Positions 10,114 to 22,133 are shown, counted from the stretch's first letter. The stretch is DNA of 64,000 bases from Paratinospora sagittata (GCA_035771175.1 CM069594.1:44877534-44941533), one strand, 5' to 3'. Translations and numbers: made by a program. Notes: generated by a model not told the origin, from the letters alone.

Positions 10114-10682
10114 AATGAGGATTAAGGTTGAAGTAGATCCAATGGAAAATACATATTAGGATCATATTAAGAGGGTGGAAGAATTAGTAATGGCTTTAAG
10201 GAAACAAAATGTTCTATTAATAGAAATGGTTGCCAAGCTACGAGAGGATATCCATAGACCTGCAAGCCAAGTTGCCCTTGAAGTTGGACTAGTAAGGTTG
10301 AGCCAGTAGTAGCAGAGGCAACAGAGCCTTGACCGACTCCGACGATGGTAGATTATCTATTTGAGAAAGAAGAAAAGATGATGAAAGCCTTTGATAAGAG
10401 AAAGCACACTTATTTTCAAGATGGGATTAATATGACAGTTACAAAGAACTGGATTATGAGGATGGAGAAAATCTTCATGTCCATGCATGTTGAAGATGAG
10501 TATAAAGTATATTTCTATGTTTTTATGTTCGAGGGAAGTGCAGAGAAATGGTAAAACACAACTCAGAGAGTTCATGGTGAGATTAAATCCTAACCCAAGT
10601 TCAAGGAACTATTTTATTGGCAGTATTTTCCTAAAGCTGAGATTGATAAAAGGAATGAAGAGCTCCTAAATATGAGACAGGT
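10114..10682 (+). pseudogene. Ty3/gypsy gag fragment
   Basis: After a leader rich in stops, 10345-10554 is open and reads DGINMTVTKNWIMRMEKIF and FMFEGSAEKW. These match the plant chromovirus gag core (family pattern: W at the start of a helix, then G-x-A-x-x-W). After a stop the similarity continues as FKELFYWQYFPKAEIDK and ELLNMRQ, the second half of the Retrotrans_gag domain. In-frame stops and at least one frameshift disable it. It is cut at 10683 by a family E LTR, and the remainder is not present to the right. Confidence 0.75.
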
Positions 10683-10704
10683 TGTAACACCCCATACCCA
10701 TAGT
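10683..10704 (+). mobile_element. Family E LTR, third copy: first 22 bases
   Basis: TGTAACACCCCATACCCATAG is the LTR start. It is interrupted after 22 bases by the Athila-type element at 10705-18306. Bases 10700-10704 (ATAGT) are that element's target duplication. The LTR continues at 18307. Confidence 0.75.
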
Positions 10705-12345
10705 TGATAGCATAAATTTTAATTCACAAGCGTACGAATATCAAGTTATAATACCCATGGTGAGTGGGTTATCGTATCCACGAAAATAGTGAAATTAACT
10801 ATTAAAATGCCCAAAACTACTAAAGTGTTGATCTTTTCTAAGCTATCAAAACGTGATGATAATATGTGCTAAAAATTGAAATAGATGAAATTAGAAATTA
10901 AGCTAACAATTAAACAGAGATTTATAGAAAATAGATGGTTAAAGATTATTAGAGAGTTGATTTCACTATGTTGATCTACATGTGTATCAAAATATAGTGT
11001 TGTTGATTCAATTCTTAAGTTTATAAATCATGAATCTAAGATTGTTTAAACCCTTCTCTCGAATGCAAATTCAAACATCTATGCCTCAATTTCTAATCCC
11101 CTCTCTCGAATGTAAATTAACAATTAAATCATGAATTAAGACCTAAGATTCAATTTAAATGATTTCAAAGGGGTTGTAGGTCTTTCGACTCGATACAAAC
11201 TCCCTAGGTTTCAATTCACTTGTTCAACTCGAAAACACCTCTCTCGAGTGTAAGAATTCAAATCTAAATTCATCCAACAAGTGGCCAACAAGTTGTAAGC
11301 ATTAAGTATGGAGAATTGAAAATAAACAAATCAAATTGCTCAACAACACCAAAATAATGAAAATCAACCCATATGACTCAATGTAGATTCATCAAACCCT
11401 CTAATAGAAATATTTAGTTCATCATCAAAGTCAAGAATACAAGAGAGGAATTAAAGAGAAAAGACATGAATACAATAAGTATGGAGCAAGAAATGAATTT
11501 AAAACCCCCTTTTCAGTGTTTTCATTCTTCTTCTTCCTTTGAAAAGTTCTGCAACGTGTCTGCTTCTTCATTTTCTTCCTTGCTTCTTTTCCTATTTTTC
11601 TCTTTCTCGTCTTCTACGACTACAATATTCTTCTCTCCACTCTCTTCTCTAATTCTCTAATAGAATCCGATACCCAAGCCCTAAAAAATGAAGTTATAAA
11701 TCCTCAATGAAAAAAACCAAAACGCCGCACACACTAAACACAATAACGCATGGCTAGGACGTGAGTAGCACCGCGACGCTACTTCATACTCTTATTCTCA
11801 CGCAACTTTCTCTCAGGGTGCTGCAGTGCTCAGAGAGCATAATTCTTCTCTTGGCTCTTGTACTTAGCCATTTTTCTGCAATTTTCTTGTTTTGTTCCAT
11901 CTTTTGTGCTCTTCTTCAATATGGTCTTGTCACCATTTTATCCACATTCAAACTCACTTTTAGGTTTTTTATTTTCCTACAAAACAAAACACAAAACAAA
12001 AGTAAATGATCTATATTATATGCAAGTATGTATTAACATGTATAATTCTATATGCACTATGTATAGCTTGTAAAATATTTGTAAAATATTGACAAAATTA
12101 ATATAAACAGGATGCAATTGACTTTAGGAAAAATACCTAAAAATCATTGTTATTTTCCTAAACTAGCCTAATGTTTTTTATTCATAAAAATCACTAAAAC
12201 TAAGTTATAAAACTCTTAAAAATATCTAAATGAACCTAAAACACTGAATGAACCAATTAATGCAAATATATCTAAAAACTAACTAAATGCACCTAAAAAC
12301 CTATGAAATTAACATGTAAATTATTATCTAAAACTCAACTTATCA
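10705..12345 (-). mobile_element. 3' LTR of the Athila-type element
   Basis: 1641 bp. On the plus strand it begins TGATAGCATAAATTTTAATT and ends CTCAACTTATCA. It aligns along its length with 16794-18306. It is 128 bp longer, because the region near 12165-12280 is missing from the other LTR. ORFs at 11466-11660 and 11761-12009 recur in the sister LTR and are LTR sequence, not genes. Confidence 0.92.
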
Positions 12346-12360
12346 AATTCCCCCAAACTT
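12346..12360 (-). other. Polypurine tract of the Athila-type element
   Basis: On the minus strand this reads AAGTTTGGGGGAATTT and directly abuts the 3' LTR start TGATAAGTTGAG. AAGTTTGGGGG is typical for Athila-group elements. It would prime plus-strand DNA synthesis. Confidence 0.85.
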
Positions 12361-14037
12361 AGACTTTGATCGTCCCGAGCAAAGAGAAAAATGAAAGTTG
12401 GACGCAAAACTCTTTACATGTTCCAAAATGAGCAAAAGTTTGATTTGCAAAGATTTGATAATCTCAAAAACAACTCACAATTCTCACAACATAACTAAAG
12501 GAAGATTTCGAAAGTTTAAACTTATTTGTCTAGAATTTTAACCTACACATCCATGTCTTCTTTTCTATCTTTATTGACAACCAAACATAAAAAAAAATTA
12601 ATTCACGTGACCACTCATAAATCATATAGATCAATGCAATCGAGATAAAAATATGATCTCACAAAACAAAACGCAAACTTCATACGCTTACTTTCCACAC
12701 TTCTCTCCTCTAATATAGGTCTCACACCAGTTAAGATCCATAGGACTTTGTTAAGTTTGTAATGTACGGCCATGGGTTAAATGTATGTCAAATAGATGAA
12801 CATTAAGTTCAAAGCACTCAAAACATCTTTAATATTGGGAAAATTCTTGCATACAACCCATTTTTACAAAATAAGCCACACCCAACATGGTAGAATGATA
12901 TCAACACTTGGATTTTTCACCCCTATTTTTTTTTTAAGATACACCCCCAAACTTATTTCACTTTCATACATGGATTAAGAAACATTCTTTTCTTTTCACT
13001 TTTTATTTTCACATGCAACACACGTATTACTCCATTTCTCATTGTTTTCTCCTCCATTTTCATTCTATAGCCATTATTCACATATTTTACCATGCAAAAA
13101 TATCCTAACCCAACACAATTGCATTTCTCAAAGAGTTAAGAGTACTAAGGTAAAAACAAGGGAAACTTCAATTAAAGGCTTTGGCTAATTAATTTTGGTG
13201 ACAATGAATAAGATAAAAGGCTCAAATAAGGGTGCCTAGGGGTAATAAACTAACTAGGTAGGCTTTATGGCTCAATCGATCTAAAAATGGCCTAAATCAT
13301 CTCTCTCATGGTGTGAATCCTAGGATTTTGCCTCAAGAAGTGATCAAGCAAGTTCTAAAGTTCAGTTTAAAAATGAGATCTAAAGGTCCTTATTTTGAAT
13401 AATCTCAATTTAAACATCAAGTGGAACTCATGATTATGATTTCACATTCAGATGTCAGTAAAGATGTCGAAAAAACATGGTAGAGCAGATTAAGCACACA
13501 GACTTAAAGGTACTTTCTAATTTTCCAAAAGTCATGTTCAGAAATGAGTGTTAATACAATCATAGATTATCCATACAAGATCAAATCAAATCAAAGCTCA
13601 TAATGGAATATGAAATTATTCATTAATCAAAATGCAAGAAAAACAAAAATTTTCTCTAAAATTATCAAAAGTTTCAAAACTTTTCTACTAAAAACATGAA
13701 GAATTTAAACTCCCCACCAAACTTAAAGTTGGCATTGTCCTCAATGCAAAAATATGCACATAAAAGAAAGATAACGAGAAGGGTAACGATACTCCCCTAA
13801 CCCTCGAGGGTAGAAGGCTCCAAAATTCTTATCCTCCTCTTAATAGCATGGAGGACCCCAAAACTTGAATGAATACCTTGGGAATGACAAAAAGAGATGT
13901 CATTAGTGAAAAAGGAAAATTCAAAATCTATACTACAATGACTAAAAATAAAATAACTCATAAAACTAAAAATCGGCTGGGTTGCCTTCCAACAAGCGCT
14001 TCTTTATAGTCTTTAGCTAGACTTTCTCTTTTCTCTC
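12361..14037 (-). other. Non-coding 3' region of the Athila-type element
   Basis: About 1.7 kb between the protease region and the polypurine tract. Near 13980-14010 the minus strand reads AGCGCTTGTTGGAAGGCAAC, a conserved marker downstream of Athila coding regions. I find no RT, integrase or envelope-like motif. Confidence 0.6.
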
Positions 14038-15222
14038 TCATGGTGGTTGATCAAGAATCATCGCCTTGAAATTTGTTGGACCCATGTTGAAGTCATCCCT
14101 TAATCGTGTCCTCTTGGCCCAAAGGTGATATCCATCTTTCCTCTTATGCTCAATCATGAGATGCAACAAATCTTCCTCTTCAACATGAGGCATCAAATAT
14201 GGATTCGTCCACACCAAAGGAGGAGGGTCATCTAAATGCTCTATTTTGTCCATATGGGGCTTCAAGGAATTTTTCTGTGTAGGCATTTGAAAAGTCTTCG
14301 TGGCACTCTCATCGGTAATTTCCACCACATCAATTTGGTAACAAGTGTTCTCATTCTCTAGAATTTTGGTTGTGTGGTAGATGTTGAACAGTACTTTGTC
14401 CTCGTTAACCCCTCAAGGTCAGCTCGCCAAGCTTCACATCTGTCAATGCTCTTCTTGTCGCTAAAAATGGCGTCCCAAGTATCAATGGCATTCCGTCATT
14501 AATGTCCAGGGTCATGAAGTCCACTGAAAAAATGAACTTGTCAACTTTTACTAGCACATCTTCAATGATACCCCAAGGGTATGTGATGGATCGGTCCGCC
14601 AATTGCAAAGAAATTGTAGTGGGTTTCACTTCTTCAAGTCCAAGCTTCGTGAAACATAAAGAGGCATTAAATTTATACTTGCACCCAAGTCACAAAGTAC
14701 TTTGTCAAAAGAAATAGTGCCAATAGCGCAGGGTATAGTAAAACTCCCTGGATTCTTAAGCTTTTGAGGCAATTTCTTTTGAAGGATTGCACTACACTCC
14801 TCTGTTAGCTTTACTATCTCAAATTCTTCTAACTTCCTCTTCTTGTTCATCACATCCTTCGTAAATTTGGCATAGTTTGGCATCTGTTCCAAAGTATCTG
14901 CAAAAGGAATATTGATGTGAATTCTTTTAAAAATATCTAAATTTTTTGCAAATTGCTCATCTAATTTCTTTTTCTGAAATCTTTGAGGAAATGGAATGGA
15001 AGTTTTCAAAATAGAAGGGTTATCGGAGAAATTGATCCTTTGTGGAACAAAGTCTTCCTCCATAGGTGCCTTGCCATCTGCTTTGTTCTTCTCCTCATTT
15101 TCTTCTTCTTTTGATGCTTGGTTTTTCCTTCTCAGATAAGGATTCTTCCTCAGGTGCTTGTGTAGAAGTAGGAGTGGTTGTAGATGTACTTGCTGGAATG
15201 GAATGTTCAACCTTTCTACCAC
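14038..15222 (-). pseudogene. Athila gag C-terminus and aspartic protease
   Basis: In minus-strand order: IHINIPFADTLEQMPNYAKF and KLTEECSAILQKKLPQKLKN (about 14760-14940), then FTIPCAIGTISFDKVLCDLG and ASINLMPLYV. Here the D of CDLGAS is the expected catalytic Asp. After a frameshift near 14628 the protease continues as TISLQLADRSITYPWGIIED, VLVKVDKFIFSVDFMTLD and PLILGTPFLATRRALTDVKL, ending in GELTL. A further reading at 14038-14328 (LRDDFNMGPTNFKAM) is the usual Athila linker after protease. The family works as a dimeric aspartic protease that matures Gag. The active-site motif is intact, but the reading frame is broken at least twice. Confidence 0.88.
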
Positions 15223-16698
15223 TTCTCAAGGTTATGGCAATGCATTGCTCTCTTGGGTTGATCTCTGTATTGCTTGGAAAAGTGTTGTTGCTTTGTTGTG
15301 CACTCATTTGTGCAACAGCTTGCCCAACTTGAGTCTCCAAGTTCTTGACAGAAGCACCCAAGTTGCTCACTTGAGTTATCACTTGACTCATGGAACTCAT
15401 TTGACTAGCCATGTGAGCCGCCAATTCATCCGACTTTAATTCATTTTTGGTGAACCTCTTGTTTGAATCATTCAAGAAAGTTGCCATTGCTTCTTCAAGT
15501 TTTGATCTCTTCTCTTGAACTTGATTGTGAACCCAGGGGTGGTTGCAACACATTTCTCGTATTGGCATAGGAAAAGTTCTCATGGTTTCTAATGCCAGGA
15601 GTGTAGTGATTTGGAATTGGAGGACCCCTATAATTGAATGGCTTGTTGCTTACAAACTGCACTTGTTCCTCATTCCCTCCATAGCCTTGATTTGCTAAGC
15701 TCGCAGCAGCAATAGACTCAATAGATAACGAGGAGGAAGAACCTCCTTGAAGATTGGAAAACCTTGTCACTTAAAGCCGCCATATGGTGTAACATGGTAG
15801 ACATTTGGGTTGATAAAGTTGTTATATGATCCACCTCATGCATATCAGCAACTTTCTTCACTATAGGCTTATCCCTTGTATTCTCATATGTGCTTGATGC
15901 CATCTCTTCAAGTAGTACGTGGGCTTCAGTTGCTGTCTTCCCCATAAGAGAACCACCTGCTGCAGCATCAACTAGAGTCCTTGTAGGCCCTATCATAGCA
16001 TTGTAGAACATCTGAATTTGAAGCCAATCTTGATATCCATGTTGGGGATAACTCCTCAACAAGTCCTTGAATCTCTCCCAGGCTTCATATAATGACTCTG
16101 ACTATGACTATTGAAATTGGCCTATTTCAGCTCTCAATTGGGCTATTCTACCCTGTGTAAAGAACTTCTGAATGAACTTCTGTACCATTTCATCCCATGC
16201 GGTAATACTCCCCGGAGTTAAGCTGTTCAACCAAGTTCTTGCTTTGTCTCTCAAAGAGAATGGAAAGAACCTCAATTTGATTTGCTCCTCACTAACACCA
16301 TTGATCTTAACAGTATCACACATTTCCAAAAATGTGTTGATGTGTACAGTTGGATCTTCATGTGGAGCTCCTCCAAATTGGTGTTGTTGTACCATCATGG
16401 TGATCAAAGCGGGCTTCAACTCAAAGTTGTTTGCATTGATCGGTAACCTTGCAATGCCCGAATAGTTGTTATTCACCACGGGTCTAAAATAATCTCTCAA
16501 GGGCAACAGTTCATTTCCTTCTGCGATGGCTTGCTCTTCAATTCTTCTTTCCCTTCTTAACCTCCCAAGAGTTCTTTCAATTTTAGGGTCAAGAGGTACA
16601 AGTTCACCGCTTAAAGTCCTTCGCATCAACCACTTTTTATCAAACAAGAAAAGATAATAACAGTTAGAAAATAACAAATAAAAAGTAAACAATAACAA
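15223..16698 (-). pseudogene. Athila gag
   Basis: The 196-codon stretch at 16698-16108 holds PLRDYFRPVVNN, FELKPALITMMVQQHQFGG, INTFLEMCDTVKINGVSEEQ and FPFSLRDKARTWLNSL, the full Retrotrans_gag core. It ends at FIQKFF...AEIGQFQ with two close stops. The same frame then resumes as AWERFKDLLRSYPQHGYQDW and LVDAAAGGSLMGKTATEAHV (to 15718). After a frameshift it continues as QVQFVSNKPFNYRGPPIPNH and, in another frame, a coiled region near 15370-15480 (DELAAHMASQMSSMSQVITQ). Order and spacing are normal for Athila; only point damage separates the pieces. The first ATG lies about 70 bases past the primer site and is a plausible start. Confidence 0.9.
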
Positions 16699-16770
16699 AT
16701 AAAAGAAATACCAAAATTAAGATCAAAACTAATTTGTAATGGTATTAATAATAGAAAATTTTGGCACTAT

Positions 16771-16787
16771 CCCCGGCAACGGCGCCA
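16771..16787 (-). other. Primer-binding site, tRNA-Asp type
   Basis: The plus strand reads CCCCGGCAACGGCGCCA, identical to the 3' end of plant tRNA-Asp including CCA. The minus strand is therefore a perfect 17-base primer site, six bases from the 5' LTR end at 16794. This fixes the element's orientation. Confidence 0.95.
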
Positions 16788-16793
16788 AAACCT

Positions 16794-18306
16794 TAATAGC
16801 ATAAATTTTAATTCGCAAGCGTACGAATATCAAGTTATAATATCCATGGTGCATGGGTTATCGTATTCACAGAGATAGTGAAATTAACTATTAAAAATGC
16901 CCAAAACTACTAAAGTGTTGATCTTATCTAAGCTATCAAAACGTGATGATAAAGTGTGCCAAAAATTGAAATAGTTGAAATTACAAATTACACTAACAAT
17001 TAAACAGAGATTTAGAGAAAATAGATGGTTAAAGATTATTAGAGAGTTGATTTCACTACGTTGAAATATATGGGTATCAAAAGATAGTGTTGTTGATTCA
17101 ATTCTTAAGTTTATAAATCATGAATCCAAAATTGTTTAAACCCTTCTCTCGAATGCAAATTCAAACATCTATGCCTCAATTTCATCCCCTCTCTCGAATG
17201 TAAATTAACAATTAAATCATGCATTAAGACCTAAGATTCAATTTAAATGATTTCAAAGGCGTTGTAGGTCTCTCGACTCGATACAAACTCCCTAGATTTC
17301 AATTCACTTGTTCAAACTTGAAAACACCTTTCTCGAGTGTAAGAATTAGAATCTAAATTCATCCAACAAGTGCCCAACAAGTTGTAAGCATTAAGTGTGG
17401 AGAATTGAAAATAAACAAATCAAATTGCTCAACAACACAAAAATAATGAAAATCAACCCATATGTCTCAACGTAGATTCATCAAACCCTCTAATAGAAAT
17501 ATTTAGTTCATCATCAAAGTCAAGAATACAAGAGAGAAATTAAAGAGAAAAGACATGAATACAATAAGTATAGAACAAGAAATGAATTTAAAACCCCCTT
17601 TTGAGTGTTTTCATTCTTCTTCTTCCTTTGAAAAGCTCTGCAACGTGTCTGCTTCTTCAATTTCTTCCTTGCTTCTTTTCCTATTTTTCTCTTTCTCCTC
17701 TTCTACGGCTACAATATTCTTCTCTCCACTCTCTTCTCTAATTCTCTAATAGAATCCGATACCCAAGCCCTAAAAAATGAAGTTATAAATCCTGAATGAA
17801 AAAGACCAAAATTTCCCACACACTACACACACTAACGCATGGCCTAGGACGTGAGTAGCGTTGCCGCGCTGAAGCTTGTAGCGCCGCGGCACTCCGAGAG
17901 CATAATTCTTCTCTTGGCTCTTTTACTTAGCCATTTTTTTGCAGTTTCTCTTGCTTTTTGTTCCATCTTTTGTGCTCTTCTTCGATATGGTCTTGTCACC
18001 ATTTTATCCACATTCAAACTCACTTTCAGGTTCTTTATTTTCCTACAAAACCAAACACAAAACATTAGTAAATGATCTATATTATATGCAAGTATGTATT
18101 AACATGTATAATTCTATATGCACTATGTATAGCTTGTAAAATATTTGTAAAATATTGACAAAATTAATATAAATAGGATGCAATTGACTTTAGGAAAAAT
18201 ACTTAAAAATCATTGTTATTTTCCTAAACTATCTAAAAACTAACTAAATGTACCTAAAAACCTATGAAATTAACATGTAAAATATTATCTAAAACTCAAC
18301 TTATCA
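16794..18306 (-). mobile_element. 5' LTR of the Athila-type element
   Basis: 1513 bp, homologous throughout to 10705-12345, with scattered substitutions and a 128-bp net deletion. The end at 16794 reads TAATAGC instead of TGATAGC, one transition in the terminal dinucleotide. The other end (TTATCA at 18301-18306) is followed by the ATAGT duplication. Confidence 0.92.
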
Positions 18307-19079
18307 ATAGTCAGACTTTTATGTTGACTTATATGTATTGTCTGATGTATTTGTACACATATGTATATAAATGGCCATAAAATACAATAGTTGTATGTAT
18401 TGTAGTGTTGTAGGAACCCCGAGACCCTAGATATTGCATTAGGGTATGAAACATAGAAAAGTTGGAAGTCTGGATACTAGGAGCGTGAAGCAAGCTCCAG
18501 TGGTAATAGACAAAATGTTGTTTTATGGGTTTGGAGTGGCAGTGCGTCCCAGAAGGAGCAACGCCCTCCTAATGGTGGCAGACATAATCGGCTCTCTTGA
18601 ATTTGAGCAGAAGCACTCTCCAAGGATGGAGCAGTATACTACCTGCTCGTGACAGAGATATGGTCTATTTCTCAGTAGGATAAGCGCGCTCCTGGCCGTT
18701 CTGACAATTGTTTTAGAATGGTCGGTGTGGTAGTTTAGCCACTTATAAAACCAAATCTTCTCTCGTTTTTAGCACATTTGAGATGTTTTTGTTTAGTAAA
18801 TAGAGGGGAAACAAAGGGAAGAAGGAGAACAAGGCTAGGGTTGCTAATTTGGTGGACTGAGGTGAGTTTTTCTTGGCTAAATTAATGCAATCTTATTCCT
18901 TTCTTCAAGTTGTTCATCATACTTGAATTTGGATAATTTTGGTGGAGGATTAGACGACTTGAAAAAATTTGGGTTGTGTCCAATTCGTGGGGTTTCAATG
19001 ATAATTATGGTTCCAAATGAATCTTTAATGGAAGTTGGGTTTATGGTATGTTGATTTGTAGAAAAATTGATGATGAATG
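18307..19079 (+). mobile_element. Family E LTR, third copy: middle part
   Basis: It resumes the LTR begun at 10683: ATAGTCAGACTTTTATGTTG corresponds to the start region of the E copy at 599. GC-rich motifs such as AGGAGCGTGAAGCAAGCTCC occur at 18480-18700. It is interrupted at about 19080 by the SIRE-like element and continues at 28096-28316. ORFs at 18446-18652 and 18877-19149 are LTR readings. Confidence 0.7.
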
Positions 19080-20940
19080 TGTTTTGATGATTCCAAATAT
19101 CTCTATTCGGTCTATCTAATGATCTTGTCAAGTGTTTCAGATTTATCAAGAATCAAGATCAAGGAACTGTGATCACAAGCCTATTCAACATCAAAGTAAA
19201 GTTTTGAGTTTGCCAGTACTTAAAATGTAAAGTCTATCGATCATCTTACTCTCAGCAAGATTTTTATCGTTTGCATATTTTGATCGTAACATTTTAATCG
19301 TACCTTATGATTTCTAAAGTATTTGTTTTGATTAAAAGAAATAGTAATGTTTTATCTAGTTTTAATGGAGAAACCAAAAACCGCTTTTATAAAGTCTTTT
19401 CAGGCCGCTAACGTTTTAGCAGCGCCCTCCTGGACTTGATGAGTCAGGATGCTGATAAAATGTTAGGACGCCCAAGGTTGAGTTGAACTATTTAATAAGG
19501 ACGTTTACTCGTTAGTAGTGATATTTCTTTTACCAACCTTTGAGAATGTCAGGACGCTGACTTAGTTTCAGCTCGCTGAAAGATTTTTTTATCTTTAAGT
19601 TATTTCTATCTTTAAGGACACTGATAAGTTATAAGTTGAATGAATTATCAGGACGCTACTTGTGTAGGAGTGCCCTTATCTTTATAATCAACTTAAATAA
19701 CTTTTAGGACGCTCACCGTTCGTTAGCGCGCTTAAACATTGTTTTAAAACTACTTTTAATAGGTCAGGACGCATACTCCTGAGTATCGCCCTCATATGTT
19801 TTGTTTGTTAAAACAAAACAAGATGCTTACTGCGAAATGGGACCCTCATGCTTTAAGTCATTTAATTGTCAAAGTAAGTCAGGACGCTTACTACTTAGTA
19901 GCGACTTCATTGTTCAGTAGGACGCTAATGTTCTATGAGCGCCCTCAAAGGAACAAAACGACATAAATGATATTTTTACTGTTCTGACATGTACATATTT
20001 TTTGCCACCCTTTTAGAACATTTTTTCGAAAAAAATCAATTTTCTGTATTTGTAAGAGATATTCTCTGAATCACGAACCAGGCCTTCTAAAACTTTCCTT
20101 ATTCGTGTATCTGAAGAAAAACATAATATTCATGAATTGTGCAGTTTCCATTTTCGTGGTATATTCTAGCTGTTGTGAGTAAACGTTCATATTTGAAAGT
20201 TAAATTCAAATGAACAACAACTTCATCTCTACAAGTCTATAAATACAGACACTTAACAATTTGTTAAGCACCGAAAATTCTCTGAGCTAAAATACTTTTT
20301 AAAAGTTAGTCAAATTTTCATCTGGTCAAGAAAACGTTTAAGTCGATATGTTTTCATAGTAGTTTTCTTTGAGACTTTACGTATTCAAAAGATTTTTATA
20401 CTAAGCTAACATTTTATCTTTATCTTTATTTGAAAATCTATTTGAAGTTTTGAATTGTTTTTATTCAAATCGTTCAGCACAGTTTTAACTTATATCATTC
20501 TTGCTGAAAGAGTAATTTGAGGGATAGTTCATAGGATACAGTTGTACTCAATTTCATATCCTGTATACTGTATCAAGGTTGTAACAGTAGTTACATAAAC
20601 TACTGAGTTGATAATCTTCTGTCAACGAAGAAATGATAGTTCTCACACCCATAAGTTGAGATAGGTTGGTCTCACGCCTTGAAGCTGAGTAGTGTAACGG
20701 TTGTTCTCATACCCGCAAGCTGAGAAAAGGTGTAACGGATTGATCTTCACTCGTAAGAAGGTTTATAGTGATAAGGTTAACTTTGGAGGTTAGGTAGTGG
20801 ACGTAAGCAAGTAGCGAAATCATTATAAATCGACTGTACATACTTGCATATTTTTTTGCACTTTAATCTTGCTATTGTAATTAATTTTAAATTGTCTAAG
20901 TGTCAAATTCACCTCCCTCTTGGACATAACTGGGCCCACA
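19080..20940 (+). mobile_element. 5' LTR of the SIRE-like element, with hairpin-motif array
   Basis: It ends TGGACATAACTGGGCCCACA. A region at about 19400-19950 holds roughly a dozen AGGACGCT...AGCGCCCTC pairs. A TATA box TATAAATA at 20238-20245 lies in a good promoter context (transcription start would be about 30 bases on). Downstream (20600-20820) are repeated GTAACGGTTGTTCTCA-type blocks. Confidence 0.85.
20238..20245 (+). promoter_or_regulatory. TATA box of the 5' LTR
   Basis: TATAAATA, preceded by CTACAAGTC and followed by CAGACACTT. It is conserved exactly at 27392-27399 in the 3' LTR. The hairpin-motif array lies 300-850 bases upstream, where LTR enhancers are expected. Confidence 0.65.
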
Positions 20941-20942
20941 AT

Positions 20943-20954
20943 TGGTATCAGAGA
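20943..20954 (+). other. Primer-binding site, initiator tRNA-Met type
   Basis: TGGTATCAGAGA starts three bases after the LTR end, with eleven of twelve bases matching TGGTATCAGAGC. It confirms the plus orientation. Confidence 0.85.
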
Positions 20955-20996
20955 AGTGTTGTTCTTCAAAGAAACTTCACAATTTCTTTGATATAA

Positions 20997-22133
20997 ATGG
21001 CAATGACCAGAGGAACTGTCATGGAAGTAGGTCAACCTTTAGATAGACCACCTCTATTCAATAAAGGTTGGTTTGTAGATTGGATGATAAGGATGAAATC
21101 CTTTATATGATCTACGGATATCAGTCTGTGGGAAATGGTTGTAAATGGTTACACCATGCCCAACAAGCCTATTGAGCTTTGGACAGATAAAGAAAGACTA
21201 AATGATAAACTTAATGCTCAAACTGTCTATGCCTTGTATTGTTCTCTACTCGAGGAAGAAGTAGAAAGGGTAGTTCATCTTGAGAATGCCAAGGAGATTT
21301 TGGAAACTGTCAAATCACTTTATTGTGAAAAGATGAACACTAGAAATGGAAAGCTCAAAGAGTCTGATAGACTATTCGGTGCTTTTGAGATATCAGAAGA
21401 TGAATCTCTCGATACGACATGCAACATATATCAATCCATTCTTGATGGAATGCAAGAACTGAATTAGTAAATACTTGCCGAAATATCTTTAGTATATTTC
21501 TGTGACATGCTTCCAAAGAGATGGAATGATAAGTTGACTATGTTAGCTAAATATGTTGAACCATGGGAAATGAATTTAAAAGAGCTCTGTGATCTCTCGC
21601 AAACCATGGAAAAAAGGGGATGAACCTAGAAACCAAGTTAGAACATTAGAAGAGTCAATCGCTCAGTTTAGGGTTCTAGAAAGTGAGTCTGTTCATGAGA
21701 ACCTGCAACGTTTTATACGTCTTGTAAATGAATTTGAACACTTTGGAAAAACATTATCTCATTCTACTTTAGTGCAATATTTTTTTCAATAGTTTTCCTG
21801 AGAACTGGAAATATAAAATAGATTTTATAAACAAGTTCTCGAATCCATTTGAAATCAGTTTTCAAAAAATTGATTATATTTTGAGTGGGATAGAAACGTC
21901 ATCTGAGAGAGAAGACATTCTTGCAAATTTACCATCCAGGAGTGGAAGTGAACTGGCTGATGATATACACTCTGTGTCATCAATCCTTAGCAAGCACATC
22001 AAGAACGCTCAATGAAAGACCTCCTAATAGAATGTCGATAAAAAAGTCAGCATGGAGGACAAAGATAATGAACTATCTTAGCAGCTTCAAATTGAGACAG
22101 AGTGCTCTAATCAAGGACTTTGCAGTACCCTGA
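20997..22133 (+). pseudogene. Ty1/copia gag (UBN2-like)
   Basis: It starts at the ATG 43 bases after the primer site (MAMTRGTVMEVGQPLDRPPL). A stop lies at about 21108, after WMIRMKSFI. The frame continues with SLWEMVVNGYTMPNKPIELW, YALYCSLLEEEVERVVHLEN and KESDRLFGAFEISEDESL. This is the copia gag pattern: W-x-x-M at the first helix, then a long helix with the KI/LF-x-FE-M-x-E-DES motif. It is followed by LPKRWNDKLTMLAKYVEPWE and, after another break, LQRFIRLVNEFEHFGKTL. The role is capsid formation. No zinc knuckle survives. Several stops make it non-functional. Confidence 0.8.

Larger units (their letters stand above)
10705..18306 (-). mobile_element. Athila-type gypsy element with gag-protease but no RT or integrase
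   Basis: This complete 7.6 kb insertion on the minus strand has a perfect 5-bp target duplication ATAGT (10700-10704 and 18307-18311). Order on the minus strand: 5' LTR (18306-16794), tRNA-Asp primer site, gag, aspartic protease, a long non-coding stretch, polypurine tract, 3' LTR (12345-10705). Between protease and 3' LTR there is no RT, RNase H or integrase motif. It therefore resembles the non-autonomous gag-only or gag-pro type (TR-GAG-like) and would need a helper element. It sits 22 bases inside a family E LTR. Confidence 0.93.

Noticed and set aside
11466..12009. Small secreted or membrane proteins
   Set aside because: The same readings occur in the sister LTR at 17555-18075; they are LTR sequence rich in T and C.
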